Origin: Ga0077555 sp031406575 | GTDB taxonomy: Bacteria; Pseudomonadota; Alphaproteobacteria; Rhizobiales; Hyphomicrobiaceae | Direction: 5' to 3' | DNA: 64,000 nt | Assembly: GCA_031406575.1 (NCBI GenBank) | Contig: JANOHP010000181.1 | Location: 8,399-72,398 of the forward strand | Part shown: piece by piece, positions 1 through 7,994 of the stretch | How positions within the stretch are numbered: position 1 is the first letter of the stretch | Layout: every line of letters starts with the position of its first letter | The notes under the pieces: generated by a model | The model's database searches: none | Seen by the model: only the letters and a program-made list of their open reading frames with translations | Told to the model about the DNA's origin: nothing | Translations under genes and position numbers: made by a program

Positions 1-900
1 CCGGCGCGGGTCATTGAAGCGCTGGCTGACGGTTTCAAAGCCTTGAGCTGCGGTGACGTGCAGGCGCCGGGACGACCGAAAATCGAGGTGCCCGGCAAGG
101 GCCTGACACTGGCCATGCTGGCGGTGGCGCCGGGACAGCACATCACGTCGAAGGTCGTGAGCATCTTCGAAGACAATCATCGGCGTGGCCTCGCCAGTCA
201 TCAGGCACTCGTCACGGTGTTCGATGCCGACACGGGCGTGCCGCTCGCAATCATGGATGGGGCGAACTTGACGGGCGTGCGCACCGCGGCAGCCGCGATG
301 CTCTCCGTTCGCGAGCTGGCGCGACCCGACGCGCGGATCGTCACCGTCGTTGGGGGTGGCGTACAGGCGCGCGAGCATGTGCGCCAGCTCGGCCTCGTGC
401 GCCCCTTCGATGACATTCGCGTCTTCGCACGCACCTGTAAGGCTGCCGACGAGGTGGCGTCGGGGTCGCCCAAGGCGTGCGCCGTCGATGATTTGGCTGC
501 GGCGGTCGCGTCGTCCGACGTCGTATGCCTCACGACCTCTTCGCCAACACCTGTGATCGAGGCCGCGTGGATCCGACCCGGCACGCATGTCACGTCCATC
601 GGCTATGCACCACCGGGCAGCGAAGTGCCGCGTGCCCTCATCGATACAGCGACGATCTTCGTCGAGGCCAAGAGCGCGTTTCAGCCAGCCCCCGTAGGAT
701 GCGCGGAACTCGCCGGGATGGACGCCGCACGCGGGGCGGAATTGGGAGAGGTGTTGCTCGGTCGTGCACCGGGGCGAACGGGGCGTGATCAAATCACCCT
801 CTACAAATCCATGGGCAACGCGATGGAGGACATGATCATCGCCAACCTCGTCTATGCCGAGGCGTTGCGCGTGGGAGTGGGGCGCACCGTCGAGATCTGA
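1..900 (+). CDS. Ornithine cyclodeaminase / mu-crystallin family protein (5' end outside window)
   Basis: This NAD(P)-dependent enzyme family includes ornithine cyclodeaminase, alanine dehydrogenase and ketimine reductases; the exact substrate cannot be read here. The frame is open from base 1 with typical family sequence (ALADGFKALSCGDVQAP), so the gene starts upstream and the TTG at 43 is only the first in-window start. A Rossmann motif VVGGGVQAREHV lies near residue 103 counted from that TTG, preceded by the family stretch LTGVRTAAAAML. The C-terminus ends in VGVGRTVEI. The gene converges on an ABC ATPase, and their 3' ends overlap by 49 bp. Confidence 0.9.
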   Translation, partial: PARVIEALADGFKALSCGDVQAPGRPKIEVPGKGLTLAMLAVAPGQHITSKVVSIFEDNHRRGLASHQALVTVFDADTGVPLAIMDGANLTGVRTAAAAMLSVRELARPDARIVTVVGGGVQAREHVRQLGLVRPFDDIRVFARTCKAADEVASGSPKACAVDDLAAAVASSDVVCLTTSSPTPVIEAAWIRPGTHVTSIGYAPPGSEVPRALIDTATIFVEAKSAFQPAPVGCAELAGMDAARGAELGEVLLGRAPGRTGRDQITLYKSMGNAMEDMIIANLVYAEALRVGVGRTVEI

Positions 901-1499
901 GTTGCGCTCGGGGTGTCGCGCGCGGGATCGGCGGCCAGGATGAGGCGCGCGTGCGCCAAGCGCTGCACCTCTACCGGATTGTGACTGACGAGCACGACGC
1001 AGCGACCCGCCAGCGTCTCGAACCGTATGACTTCGTCGGTGAGGGCCGCCGTATCCGCATCGAGCGCCGCCGTCGGCTCGTCGAGCAGCAGCACGCGAGG
1101 TTCGTCGACGATGGCGCGGATCAGTGCCAAACGTTGGCGCTCCCCCGTCGACAACTGGCTGATGGGCCGATCGAGGGAGCCGCGGTCGAGCCCCAGCGCA
1201 TCGATCAGGCGGCCGACGCGGGGCAGCGATGGCAGATGCGTGCGCGCCGTCTCCCCCCACCACCCCGCTTCCGCCGAGACATAGCGAACCCACCGTCGCC
1301 ACGTGTGCGCCGCCATTTCGCGCCGCTCGCCGCCGTCGACAAAAACTTGGCCATTGACAGGATCGAGATCGGCGATGGCGCGCAGCAGACGCGTCTTGCC
1401 CGTTCCGGACGGACCTTCGACGGACAGGCACTCTCCAGAAGCCACTGTGAACGACAGCGGCGGCAGGTGTGCGATGCGGATATGATCGACGCGCAGCAA
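852..1499 (-). CDS. ABC transporter ATP-binding protein, FetA/YbbL-like
   Basis: A stand-alone nucleotide-binding subunit of an ABC transporter, cytoplasmic and membrane-associated through a partner permease. It has Walker A GPSGTGKT near residue 30, signature LSTGERQRLA near 116, Walker B VLLLDEPTAALD and the H-loop VLVSHN. Its short length (about 215 aa) resembles the FetA/YbbL group, whose partner FetB/YbbM is normally adjacent; no permease is seen here. The start is uncertain: the best in-frame codon is TTG at 1499, and the frame stays open upstream to about 1610 (WRLIAEPLTPEAFALL) without an ATG. The 3' end overlaps the convergent cyclodeaminase gene. Confidence 0.8.
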   Translation of the reverse strand: MLRVDHIRIAHLPPLSFTVASGECLSVEGPSGTGKTRLLRAIADLDPVNGQVFVDGGERREMAAHTWRRWVRYVSAEAGWWGETARTHLPSLPRVGRLIDALGLDRGSLDRPISQLSTGERQRLALIRAIVDEPRVLLLDEPTAALDADTAALTDEVIRFETLAGRCVVLVSHNPVEVQRLAHARLILAADPARDTPSATQISTVRPTPTRNASA

Positions 1500-1672
1500 G
1501 GCAAACGCCTCTGGGGTGAGTGGCTCGGCGATCAGCCGCCATCGTGCGGTCTCATTTCCTAGCAGCTTGGTGCACGCGCGACCATCCCCACGCGGCGCGG
1601 GAGATCCCCGTCAGTCGTGGCCGGCGTTGCATCGCTGCGCAAATTCAGCGATAGGCTCGAGCAGTTGGACGT

Positions 1673-2326
1673 GTGGTCGGCGCAGGTCTCGTGCCGTCCA
1701 CTGCCACCAGGAGATTGCAACGCGTGGCCAAGGATCCCGAACCCGACACAGACGGCGCCGACGCCGACACGCGCATTGCGCCCGATCCGTTGTCGGCAGT
1801 GCTGCCGGCCCTCGCGGCGCTGGGGGCGATTGCCTCGATCGCGGCCGTCCATTGGGTCGGCCAGGAGAAGACTGCGGAGCGTGCGCGGCCCCGGCGCAAG
1901 GCCGCCATCGCACTCAGGGATCTGGAATCGTGCTGCATGGGCCTGCAGGAGATCTTCAAGCGCCTGCATCGCAATGCCAAGCTGTTTGCAGGCGAAGGCT
2001 CAGCAGCCGCATCCCCTTTGAAGTTCGGCGTACATGGGCCGCGCATCGATCAGAGTCTCGTGCGCACCTATCATCAGTTGATGAACGACATCGCCTCGAT
2101 GCTCGTGCTTGCGGCGCAGAACGCGTTCGATGTGATGTGCGCCATCGAGGACGGCGAGATCGTCGCGCCCGAACAACTCTTCTATGGCTTCGGCGAGCAG
2201 CAGGATCGCTTGAACAAGCTCATCCAGAGTCGTGCGACGCTCAAGCTCTCGATCGAGACGGGTTTGCAGGTCGCCGATCAACTCGCAGCGATGGTGAAGG
2301 AGCTGCGCAAGTACAAGGTCGAGTGA
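1673..2326 (+). CDS. Hypothetical protein with one membrane segment
   Basis: I do not recognise this protein. It is about 217 aa from the GTG at 1673; a GTG near 1722 (VAKDPEPDTDG) is an equally possible start. The N-terminal part is acidic and probably disordered, followed by one hydrophobic segment (LSAVLPALAALGAIASIAAV, around residues 40-60). The C-terminal 140 residues are helical and charged, ending in VKELRKYKVE, which suggests a bitopic inner-membrane protein with a cytoplasmic or periplasmic helical domain. It is transcribed towards the lysine-rich peptide genes, but a gap of about 440 bp separates them. Reality as a gene rests on frame length and codon use. Confidence 0.6.
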   Translation: MVGAGLVPSTATRRLQRVAKDPEPDTDGADADTRIAPDPLSAVLPALAALGAIASIAAVHWVGQEKTAERARPRRKAAIALRDLESCCMGLQEIFKRLHRNAKLFAGEGSAAASPLKFGVHGPRIDQSLVRTYHQLMNDIASMLVLAAQNAFDVMCAIEDGEIVAPEQLFYGFGEQQDRLNKLIQSRATLKLSIETGLQVADQLAAMVKELRKYKVE

Positions 2327-2764
2327 TGCGCGATGTGATGCGATGACGTTGCATCCAGTCGTTGCGCGCGCGAACTTCTTCATCGCTCATCACGCTTTCG
2401 CGCTACGATGCTCTTGACATCTTGCATCGCGCGCACAATTTTTGTCGGATGCGCACACATGCGATGGAACCTTCGAGGCAGTGCGTGCGTAGTTGAGTGA
2501 GACGACGGCGTCACGTTTTCGACGTCGACAGATTCGGTTCGCAGACGGCGATCGACAGTCGACAGAGCAAACGGGATTTCGTCCACGAGCGTTCAAAGAG
2601 TCGATTTGAATACCAAAATGAGGATTTACAGCAACACTCGGGCAGTAACTCGCAGGTTTTCCCAGACAGTTTTCGTTTTATCAGTCAACAACGCAGATGA
2701 TTATGTTCATATTTTTTCGTGCTCGAGCTGATTCGGGTGCATCTCAAAACTAGGGAGAAAGAGA
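2327..2764. other. AT-richer intergenic leader
   Basis: This 438-bp gap has no convincing gene. From about 2580 it is clearly more AT-rich than its surroundings, consistent with a promoter and leader for the lysine-rich peptide that follows. A TTGACA hexamer near 2413 followed 17 bp later by AATTTT is a weak promoter candidate. The short frames on the minus strand have no supporting ribosome-binding site. Confidence 0.4.
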
Positions 2765-2854
2765 ATGGCTAAGGCAGCAAAGAAGGTAGTGAAGAAGGCT
2801 CCGGCTAAGAAAGCCGCCAAGAAGGCCGTCGCGAAGAAAAAAGCGTCGCGTTGA
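2765..2854 (+). CDS. 29-residue lysine/alanine-rich histone-H1-like peptide
   Basis: This tiny open frame starts with ATG GCT AAG and ends in TGA at 2852-2854. It consists almost entirely of Lys, Ala, Val and Pro in AAKK/PAKK units (MAKAAKKVVKKAPAKK at the start), as in the C-terminal tails of eukaryotic H1 and bacterial Hc1/AlgP/HupB-type nucleoid proteins. A good Shine-Dalgarno (AGGGAGA) sits about 8 bp upstream, inside a leader almost identical to that of the 75-residue relative at 3261. A rho-independent terminator follows at 2931. A DNA- or RNA-binding role is inferred from composition only. Confidence 0.65.
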   Translation: MAKAAKKVVKKAPAKKAAKKAVAKKKASR

Positions 2855-2930
2855 ACGGAACGACCGGCGCGTTGTCGACGATCGTCGACGGTTTCCCCGT
2901 GCAGCCGTAGACCAACGTCGCGAACGTTCC

Positions 2931-2974
2931 AGACCGGAGGATGCGTCCTGCGCCCTCCGGTCTCTTTGTTTTTG
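2931..2974 (+). terminator. Rho-independent terminator after the 29-residue peptide gene
   Basis: A perfect 10-bp stem (AGACCGGAGG at 2931-2940 with CCTCCGGTCT at 2954-2963) is followed by CTTTGTTTTT. This is a classic intrinsic terminator and supports real transcription of the small gene upstream. Confidence 0.85.
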
Positions 2975-3154
2975 CGTGCGCTGATCTCACGCGGTGGGGA
3001 TGGCGTGTGTCGAGACGGAGATGGCATGTGTGAGGCAGAGTCGGCGCCGAATCACCCGATCGGGCAAAAAGCGTCGCCTGAGCTTTCTTCTGCATCATCA
3101 AAGACATGCAAAGCACTCGAATGATGTCGATTTTGGTCCCGTTGGACCACTTCG

Positions 3155-3169
3155 GTTAACTACGCGTTA
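3155..3169. promoter_or_regulatory. CtrA-type site TTAA-N7-TTAA
   Basis: The sequence TTAACTACGCGTTAA matches the full CtrA consensus exactly and lies in a longer palindrome (GGTTAAC-TACGC-GTTAACC, 3154-3172), about 90 bp before the 75-residue H1-like gene. CtrA is the cell-cycle response regulator of alphaproteobacteria. Control of this gene by CtrA is an inference from site and position. Confidence 0.55.
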
Positions 3170-3260
3170 ACCCTGACAGCCAAAACTGATGTAGGCGTGT
3201 GGACATGATTCGTCTGGGCAGACGAGCCGCTCGCCATCTGGGAAAACTAGGAGAGAGACA

Positions 3261-3488
3261 ATGGCTAAGACAATCAAGGCGAAGACCAAGAAGACCCCTG
3301 CCAAGAAGCCTACCAGCAAGGCGAAGACCAAGTCGCGCACCGTTGCCGCGCGTTCTGTCGTTGCCGCCAAGATCACGAAGAAGGTTGCTCGCAAGCCGGC
3401 TGCCAAGAAGAAAACCGTTGCTGCGCGCTCGACCTCGTCGGTGAAACGCACCGCCAGCCGCAAGACGAGCCCCAAGGCGAAGGGCTGA
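3261..3488 (+). CDS. Histone-H1-like lysine-rich small basic protein (75 aa)
   Basis: A 75-residue protein made largely of Lys, Ala, Thr, Arg and Ser, with repeated units such as KAKTKKTPAKKPTSKAKTK and KKVARKPAAKKKTVAARS. The composition is that of H1-like nucleoid-associated proteins; no folded domain is evident, and DNA or RNA binding is inferred. The Shine-Dalgarno region (ACTAGGAGAGAGACAATGGCTAAG) is nearly the same as that of the 29-residue peptide at 2765, so the two genes look like relatives with a duplicated leader. A perfect CtrA consensus lies at 3155-3169 and a terminator-like hairpin follows at 3523. Confidence 0.8.
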   Translation: MAKTIKAKTKKTPAKKPTSKAKTKSRTVAARSVVAAKITKKVARKPAAKKKTVAARSTSSVKRTASRKTSPKAKG

Positions 3489-3522
3489 ACGTCGGCGACA
3501 GCCGCGTTCACTTTCAAACACA

Positions 3523-3568
3523 TCGGCCGGTGATCGCATGAGGCGGTCGACCGGCCGAAAGTGTTTTC
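3523..3568. terminator. Terminator-like hairpin between the H1-like gene and sdhB
   Basis: A 9-bp stem TCGGCCGGT/ACCGGCCGA (3523-3531 and 3550-3558) is followed by AAAGTGTTTT. It lies between convergent genes and could end transcription of the plus-strand gene; the U-run is short. Confidence 0.55.
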
Positions 3569-3604
3569 AAGGGGTCGTTCCGCGCGTCGTGGCGGTTATC
3601 GGCC

Positions 3605-4384
3605 TCAGACGCGACGCTCCACCATCAGCTTTTTCAATTCGGCGATGGCTTTTGCAGGATTGAGCCCCTTTGGGCAGGTCTTGGCGCAGTTCATGATCGT
3701 ATGGCAGCGATAGAGTCGAAAAGGGTCCTCGAGGGCGTCCAAGCGCTCGCCGGTCGCCTCGTCCCGACTGTCGATGACCCAGCGGTAGGCCTGCAGCAGA
3801 ATGGCGGGGCCCAAGAACCGGTCGGAGTTCCACCAGTAGCTCGGACACGACGCCGAACAGCAGGCACACAAAATGCACTCGTAGAGCCCGTCGAGCTTTT
3901 CGCGGTCCTCGCGCGCTTGTTTCCATTCCCCCGGAGGCGTCGGCGTGGTGGTTTTCAGCCAGGGTTCGATCGACCGGTGCTGGGCGTAGAAGTCCGTGAG
4001 GTCGGGAACGAGGTCCTTGATTACCTGCAGATGCGGCAGCGGGAAGATGTGAACCGCGCCCTTTACGTCTTCAATCGACTTGAGGCATGCGAGCTCATTG
4101 CCGCCGTCGACGTTCATCGAGCACGACCCGCAGATGCCTTCGCGGCAGGAGCGGCGGAAGGCGAGCGTGGGATCGATCTCGTTCTTGATCTTGATCAGCG
4201 CGTCGAGAACCATCGGTCCGCACTGCGCCTGATCCACCCAATAGGTGTCGATGCGCGGGTTGTCTGTGTCGTCGGGATTCCAGCGATAGATGCGGAATTC
4301 CTTCCACGTGCCGCTTCCCTCGGGTCGATTCCAGGTCTTGCCGGTCGTGTACTTGGAGTTTCTTGGCAACGTCAGCTGGACCAT
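3605..4384 (-). CDS. sdhB: Succinate dehydrogenase iron-sulfur subunit
   Basis: This subunit carries electrons from the flavin of SdhA to quinone in complex II, on the cytoplasmic face of the inner membrane. It shows the [2Fe-2S] cysteines (CREGICGSC), the [4Fe-4S] motif CILCACCSASCP and the [3Fe-4S] motif CHTIMNCAKTCP. I chose the ATG at 4384 (MVQLTLPRNSK, about 259 aa) because rhizobial SdhB proteins start there; the frame stays open to a TTG at 4438. Unusually, it is not next to sdhCDA, which lies 2.8 kb away on the other strand; the gene upstream on its own strand is glyQ. Confidence 0.96.
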   Translation of the reverse strand: MVQLTLPRNSKYTTGKTWNRPEGSGTWKEFRIYRWNPDDTDNPRIDTYWVDQAQCGPMVLDALIKIKNEIDPTLAFRRSCREGICGSCSMNVDGGNELACLKSIEDVKGAVHIFPLPHLQVIKDLVPDLTDFYAQHRSIEPWLKTTTPTPPGEWKQAREDREKLDGLYECILCACCSASCPSYWWNSDRFLGPAILLQAYRWVIDSRDEATGERLDALEDPFRLYRCHTIMNCAKTCPKGLNPAKAIAELKKLMVERRV

Positions 4385-4511
4385 CTGGAACCTGGCTTTC
4401 TGGGCAGGAGGTTTGCGGCGTGGGCGGACTTTGGCCAAATCCGCGCGCCGGTGTCAACGCGCGGATTGCCCGACACACGAGGGATTTGAGGGCGATCGAG
4501 GCGGGGCGTCA

Positions 4512-5477
4512 TCACGCCATGCCGCCGCCTTCGGTGGCGAGCCACGCCGCGCAGCAGGCTTTCGCCAGTTCGCGTACGCGCAGGATATAGCTCTGGCGTT
4601 CGGTGACGGAGATGACGCCGCGCGCATCGAGAAGATTGAAGACGTGGGACGCTTTGATGCACTGATCGTAGGCTGGCAGCGCCATCATGTGGCGCCCTCC
4701 CGTCTCGTTGGACGGTGCACCCTTCTCGAGCAACGCCTTGCATTCGGCTTCCGCGTCCTTGAAGTGGGCGAGCAGCATGTTGGTGTCGGCATGCTCGAAA
4801 TTGTAGCGGGAGAATTCCTGCTCGGCCTGCTGGAAGACGTCGTTGTAGGTGAGCTTGCGGTCGTCGTGGCGACCATTGAAGTTGAGATCCCACACCCGGT
4901 CCACGCCCTGCACGTACATGGCGAGCCGTTCCAGACCGTAGGTGATCTCGCCGGCGACGGGGTTGCAATCGAAGCCGCCGACCTGCTGGAAGTAGGTGAA
5001 TTGGGTCACTTCCATGCCGTTGCACCACACCTCCCAGCCCAACCCCCAGGCACCCAGCGTGGGGCTTTCCCAATCGTCTTCGACGAACCGGATGTCGTTC
5101 AAGGACGTGGCGATACCGATCGCATCGAGGCTCGCCAGATACAGATCCAAGATGGCGGGCGGTGATGGCTTCATGATCACCTGGAACTGGTAGTAGTGCT
5201 GCATGCGGTTGGGGTTTTCGCCGTAGCGACCATCCTTGGGGCGGCGCGAGGGCTGCACATAAGCCGCGTTCCATGCCCGCGGCCCAAGCGCGCGCAGCGT
5301 CGTTGCGGGATGAAAGGTGCCCGCCCCTACTTCCATGTCGTAGGGTTGGAGGATGACGCAGCCTTGCGCCCCCCAGAACTGCTGTAGCGTGAGGATCAGG
5401 TCCTGGAACGACTCCTTGGGCCGCAGGCCTTCGAGGGCAGCGGCAGCCGTCGGAACTGTGGTCATCGGTGTCGGCAT
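4512..5477 (-). CDS. glyQ: Glycyl-tRNA synthetase alpha subunit
   Basis: The alpha subunit of the bacterial alpha2beta2 glycyl-tRNA synthetase, which charges tRNA-Gly with glycine in the cytoplasm. It is full length at 321 aa, and its N-terminal half carries the characteristic family sequence (SFQDLILTLQQFWGAQGCVI, then LQPYDMEVGAGTFHPAT). Start ATG at 5477 gives MPTPMTTVPT, with a GAGG about 11 bp upstream; ATG at 5465 is possible. The beta-subunit gene glyS normally follows directly, but here the next gene on the strand is sdhB, so glyS must lie outside the window. Confidence 0.96.
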   Translation of the reverse strand: MPTPMTTVPTAAAALEGLRPKESFQDLILTLQQFWGAQGCVILQPYDMEVGAGTFHPATTLRALGPRAWNAAYVQPSRRPKDGRYGENPNRMQHYYQFQVIMKPSPPAILDLYLASLDAIGIATSLNDIRFVEDDWESPTLGAWGLGWEVWCNGMEVTQFTYFQQVGGFDCNPVAGEITYGLERLAMYVQGVDRVWDLNFNGRHDDRKLTYNDVFQQAEQEFSRYNFEHADTNMLLAHFKDAEAECKALLEKGAPSNETGGRHMMALPAYDQCIKASHVFNLLDARGVISVTERQSYILRVRELAKACCAAWLATEGGGMA

Positions 5478-5557
5478 GGCAGCGCCTCGCTCGGGATCGG
5501 ATGCGGGCGCACTATACGGAATTCGGGTTCAGCGTCATCAGGATTACGGTCGACGCG

Positions 5558-6466
5558 TCACAATACGAGCACGCCGTGATGGCGGGCTTCGCCATCGGGT
5601 TCGACGTGAATGAGAACCTCGGCGCCGTCGAGGGTCTTGTGGATGGCTTCCTCGATGCGGTCGCAGATGGCGTGGGCCTCGGCGACCGTCATCGTGCCGG
5701 GCACCACCATGTGGAATTCGATGAAGACGGCACGCCCGGCGCTGCGTGTGCGCAGGTCGTGGACTTCGATGGCGCCGCCCGCGTTGGCCGCGATGACGGT
5801 TCGGATTTGGCTGCCGACATCGGGCTCGACCGCTTCGTCCATCAAGCTGCTCACCGATTGGCTGGTCAAACGCCATCCCGTCCACAGGATGTTGAGCGCC
5901 ACGGCGCCGGCGAGAATGGGGTCGAGGATGGTCAAGTCCGTCAAAGTGACCAGCACGAGACCCACGAGCACACCGGCCGTGGTCGCGACGTCGGTGACAA
6001 TGTGCCAGCCGTCGGCCTCGAGCGCCGGCGATCTGCGGCGGCGGCCCATCACGACGAGAACGGTGGCCCAGCCTGCGTTGAGGATGCTGGCGCCCGTCGA
6101 AATGACCATGCCGAGGACGGGTTGGGTCAGTGCGCGCGGGTTGAACAGGGCGCTCCACGCCTCGTGCAGGATGAGGAAGGCGGCGAAGATGATCAGCGCG
6201 CCCTCGAGAATGGCCGAGAAGTACTCGGCTTTGTGGTGGCCGAACTGATGCAACGGATCGGCGGGGCGCGCACTGATGCGGATCGTGACCAACGCCACGA
6301 CGGCGGTGACGACGTTGACGACGCTTTCGAGCGCATCCGAATAGAGCGCAACGCTGCCGGTATAATGGTAGGCCAGATACTTGATGCCCATGACGACAAA
6401 GGCCACGGCGATGCTCGCCGCTGCAATAACTGTCAGGTCATGCGTGGCATTCGCCCGGGCGGTCAC
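5558..6466 (-). CDS. Cation diffusion facilitator family transporter
   Basis: An inner-membrane antiporter that exports divalent metal ions (zinc, iron, cobalt or manganese) in exchange for protons. The 302-residue protein has about five to six hydrophobic segments in the first 200 residues and a cytoplasmic ferredoxin-like domain at the C-terminus. Metal-site candidates are D44 in YSDALES and the HxxxD of ADGWHIVTD; HHKAEYFS marks the loop after the second helix. The metal specificity cannot be told. It lies between glyQ and ndk on the same strand with gaps of about 80 and 30 bp, so co-transcription with ndk is possible. Confidence 0.9.
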   Translation of the reverse strand: MTARANATHDLTVIAAASIAVAFVVMGIKYLAYHYTGSVALYSDALESVVNVVTAVVALVTIRISARPADPLHQFGHHKAEYFSAILEGALIIFAAFLILHEAWSALFNPRALTQPVLGMVISTGASILNAGWATVLVVMGRRRRSPALEADGWHIVTDVATTAGVLVGLVLVTLTDLTILDPILAGAVALNILWTGWRLTSQSVSSLMDEAVEPDVGSQIRTVIAANAGGAIEVHDLRTRSAGRAVFIEFHMVVPGTMTVAEAHAICDRIEEAIHKTLDGAEVLIHVEPDGEARHHGVLVL

Positions 6467-6496
6467 GTGCCGACGCCTCCGCCTTGTTCGCCACGG

Positions 6497-6919
6497 TCAG
6501 CCGACGATTTCGTCTGCGCTGAAGTTGAGGGCGATTTCGCGTGCGGCCGCAGCGGCGCTGTCGGAGCCGTGCGTCGAGTTCTCGCCCTTGGAGACGGCGA
6601 ACAGTTTGCGGATGGTCCCGTCAGCCGCCTCTTTGGGGTCGGTCGCGCCCATGATTTCGCGGTACCGGGCAATGGCGTTCTCACCTTCCAGCACTTGGAC
6701 GACCACGGGCCCCGACGTCATGAAGGTGGTCAGTTCGCCGTAGAAGGGGCGGGCGGCGTGCTCTTCGTAGAACTTCTCGGCCTGCGCCTTGGACCAGCGC
6801 ACCCGCTTCTGGGCGATGATCGCCAGACCCGCTTTTTCGATGACCGCATTGATCGCACCAGTCATATTGCGGCGCGTGGCATCGGGCTTGATGATGGAAA
6901 ACGTGCGTTCGATCGCCAT
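6497..6919 (-). CDS. ndk: Nucleoside diphosphate kinase
   Basis: Transfers the gamma phosphate of ATP to nucleoside diphosphates through a phosphohistidine, keeping NTP and dNTP pools balanced. The 140-residue length is standard. It starts MAIERTFSIIKPDA, and the catalytic histidine is in NSTHGSDS near residue 117, with the substrate loop RNMTGAINAV. The downstream metal transporter starts 30 bp after its stop. Confidence 0.97.
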   Translation of the reverse strand: MAIERTFSIIKPDATRRNMTGAINAVIEKAGLAIIAQKRVRWSKAQAEKFYEEHAARPFYGELTTFMTSGPVVVQVLEGENAIARYREIMGATDPKEAADGTIRKLFAVSKGENSTHGSDSAAAAAREIALNFSADEIVG

Positions 6920-7146
6920 TTGGACCCTCGGTTCCGGCCGGCGAACCGGCAGCTTATGTGTGTGTGGCGCGGGTTATAGCTGCGGGTCGACAGGGCCACA
7001 AGGGTGGGCTGATTGTCTGTGGCTGTGTGTTCGGTGGAAAGTGCGACACTGCCATGCACTGTCTTGGGACACACGGCATTGCCGGGTTCCTATCGGCACG
7101 TTAAAAGGCGGCGAACGTCGCTCGCCCCGTGTGGAGATCGAAGCTA

Positions 7147-7566
7147 ATGGCGCAAGACGAGACGCAATCGTCGAAACGGCCGCAACGGCCGCTCTCTCCG
7201 CATATCCAAATCTACAAGCGCGAAATCAACATGGTGATGTCGATCCTGCATCGCATCACCGGCGCGGCTTTGTACGGCGGTACAGTCCTATTGGCTTGGT
7301 GGCTGATCGCTGCCGCCAGCGGACCCGACGCGTTCGCCTCGGCCAATCGGTTGTTGGCCTCCCCTCTCGGGCTGCTGGTGCTGTTCGGCTTCACCTGGGC
7401 CTTGATGCACCATCTGCTCGGCGGCGTGCGGCATCTCGTTTGGGATACGGGCTGGGGGTTCGACCTCGATAGCATCGACATGATTTCGTGGGCGACCGGC
7501 ATCGGCTCGGCGGTTTTGACGATCGCCATTTGGCTTTGGGCTCTGTTGGGCAAGGGAGCGTTGTAA
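7147..7566 (+). CDS. sdhC: Succinate dehydrogenase cytochrome b556 subunit
   Basis: A membrane anchor of complex II that binds heme b and quinone together with SdhD. The protein of about 139 aa contains the family motifs RPLSPHIQIYK and HRITG and three hydrophobic segments; the histidines of MHHLLGGVRHLVWD include the expected heme ligand. The ATG at 7147 is preferred over GTG 7129 because GGAG lies 11 bp before it and because family members begin close to this point. It is the first gene of sdhCDA; sdhD starts 1 bp after its stop. Confidence 0.95.
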   Translation: MAQDETQSSKRPQRPLSPHIQIYKREINMVMSILHRITGAALYGGTVLLAWWLIAAASGPDAFASANRLLASPLGLLVLFGFTWALMHHLLGGVRHLVWDTGWGFDLDSIDMISWATGIGSAVLTIAIWLWALLGKGAL

Positions 7567-7567
7567 T

Positions 7568-7990
7568 ATGAGCACGCCACCACTTTACCCCACGCCTTCG
7601 CCGACCAAAGCCCGCATCCGCACGCCGCTGGCCCGCGTGCGCGGGTTGGGCTCGGCCAAGGACGGGACCGCGCACTTTTGGTGGATTCGCGTCACATCGG
7701 TGCTGCTGATATTTTTGACGATCCACGCGGTGGCCCTCGCCGTGAGCTTGATCGGGGCCGACTATGCGATCGCGCGCACCGCTTTGGCGCGGCCGCTCAA
7801 CGCCATTCCGCTGCTGCTCTTGATCCTGGCTGGCGTCTATCACATGTGGCTCGGGATGCAGGTGATCATCGAGGACTACGTGCACAGCGAGGCCCCCAAG
7901 GTGGTGTGGCTGATGCTGAACTGGATCTTCTCGGCAGTCGTCGGCCTGACGTGTGTCTTCGCCGTGCTCAAACTTTCATTCGGGGCCTGA
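7568..7990 (+). CDS. sdhD: Succinate dehydrogenase hydrophobic membrane anchor subunit
   Basis: The second membrane anchor of complex II. The 140-residue protein has a polar N-terminus with the conserved RTPLARVRGLGSAKDGTAHF region and three transmembrane segments; the conserved LAGVYHMWLGMQVIIEDYVH stretch carries the histidine near the heme/quinone site. It sits 1 bp after sdhC and 4 bp before sdhA, so the three genes are translated as a coupled unit. Confidence 0.95.
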   Translation: MSTPPLYPTPSPTKARIRTPLARVRGLGSAKDGTAHFWWIRVTSVLLIFLTIHAVALAVSLIGADYAIARTALARPLNAIPLLLLILAGVYHMWLGMQVIIEDYVHSEAPKVVWLMLNWIFSAVVGLTCVFAVLKLSFGA

Positions 7991-7994
7991 CGTC

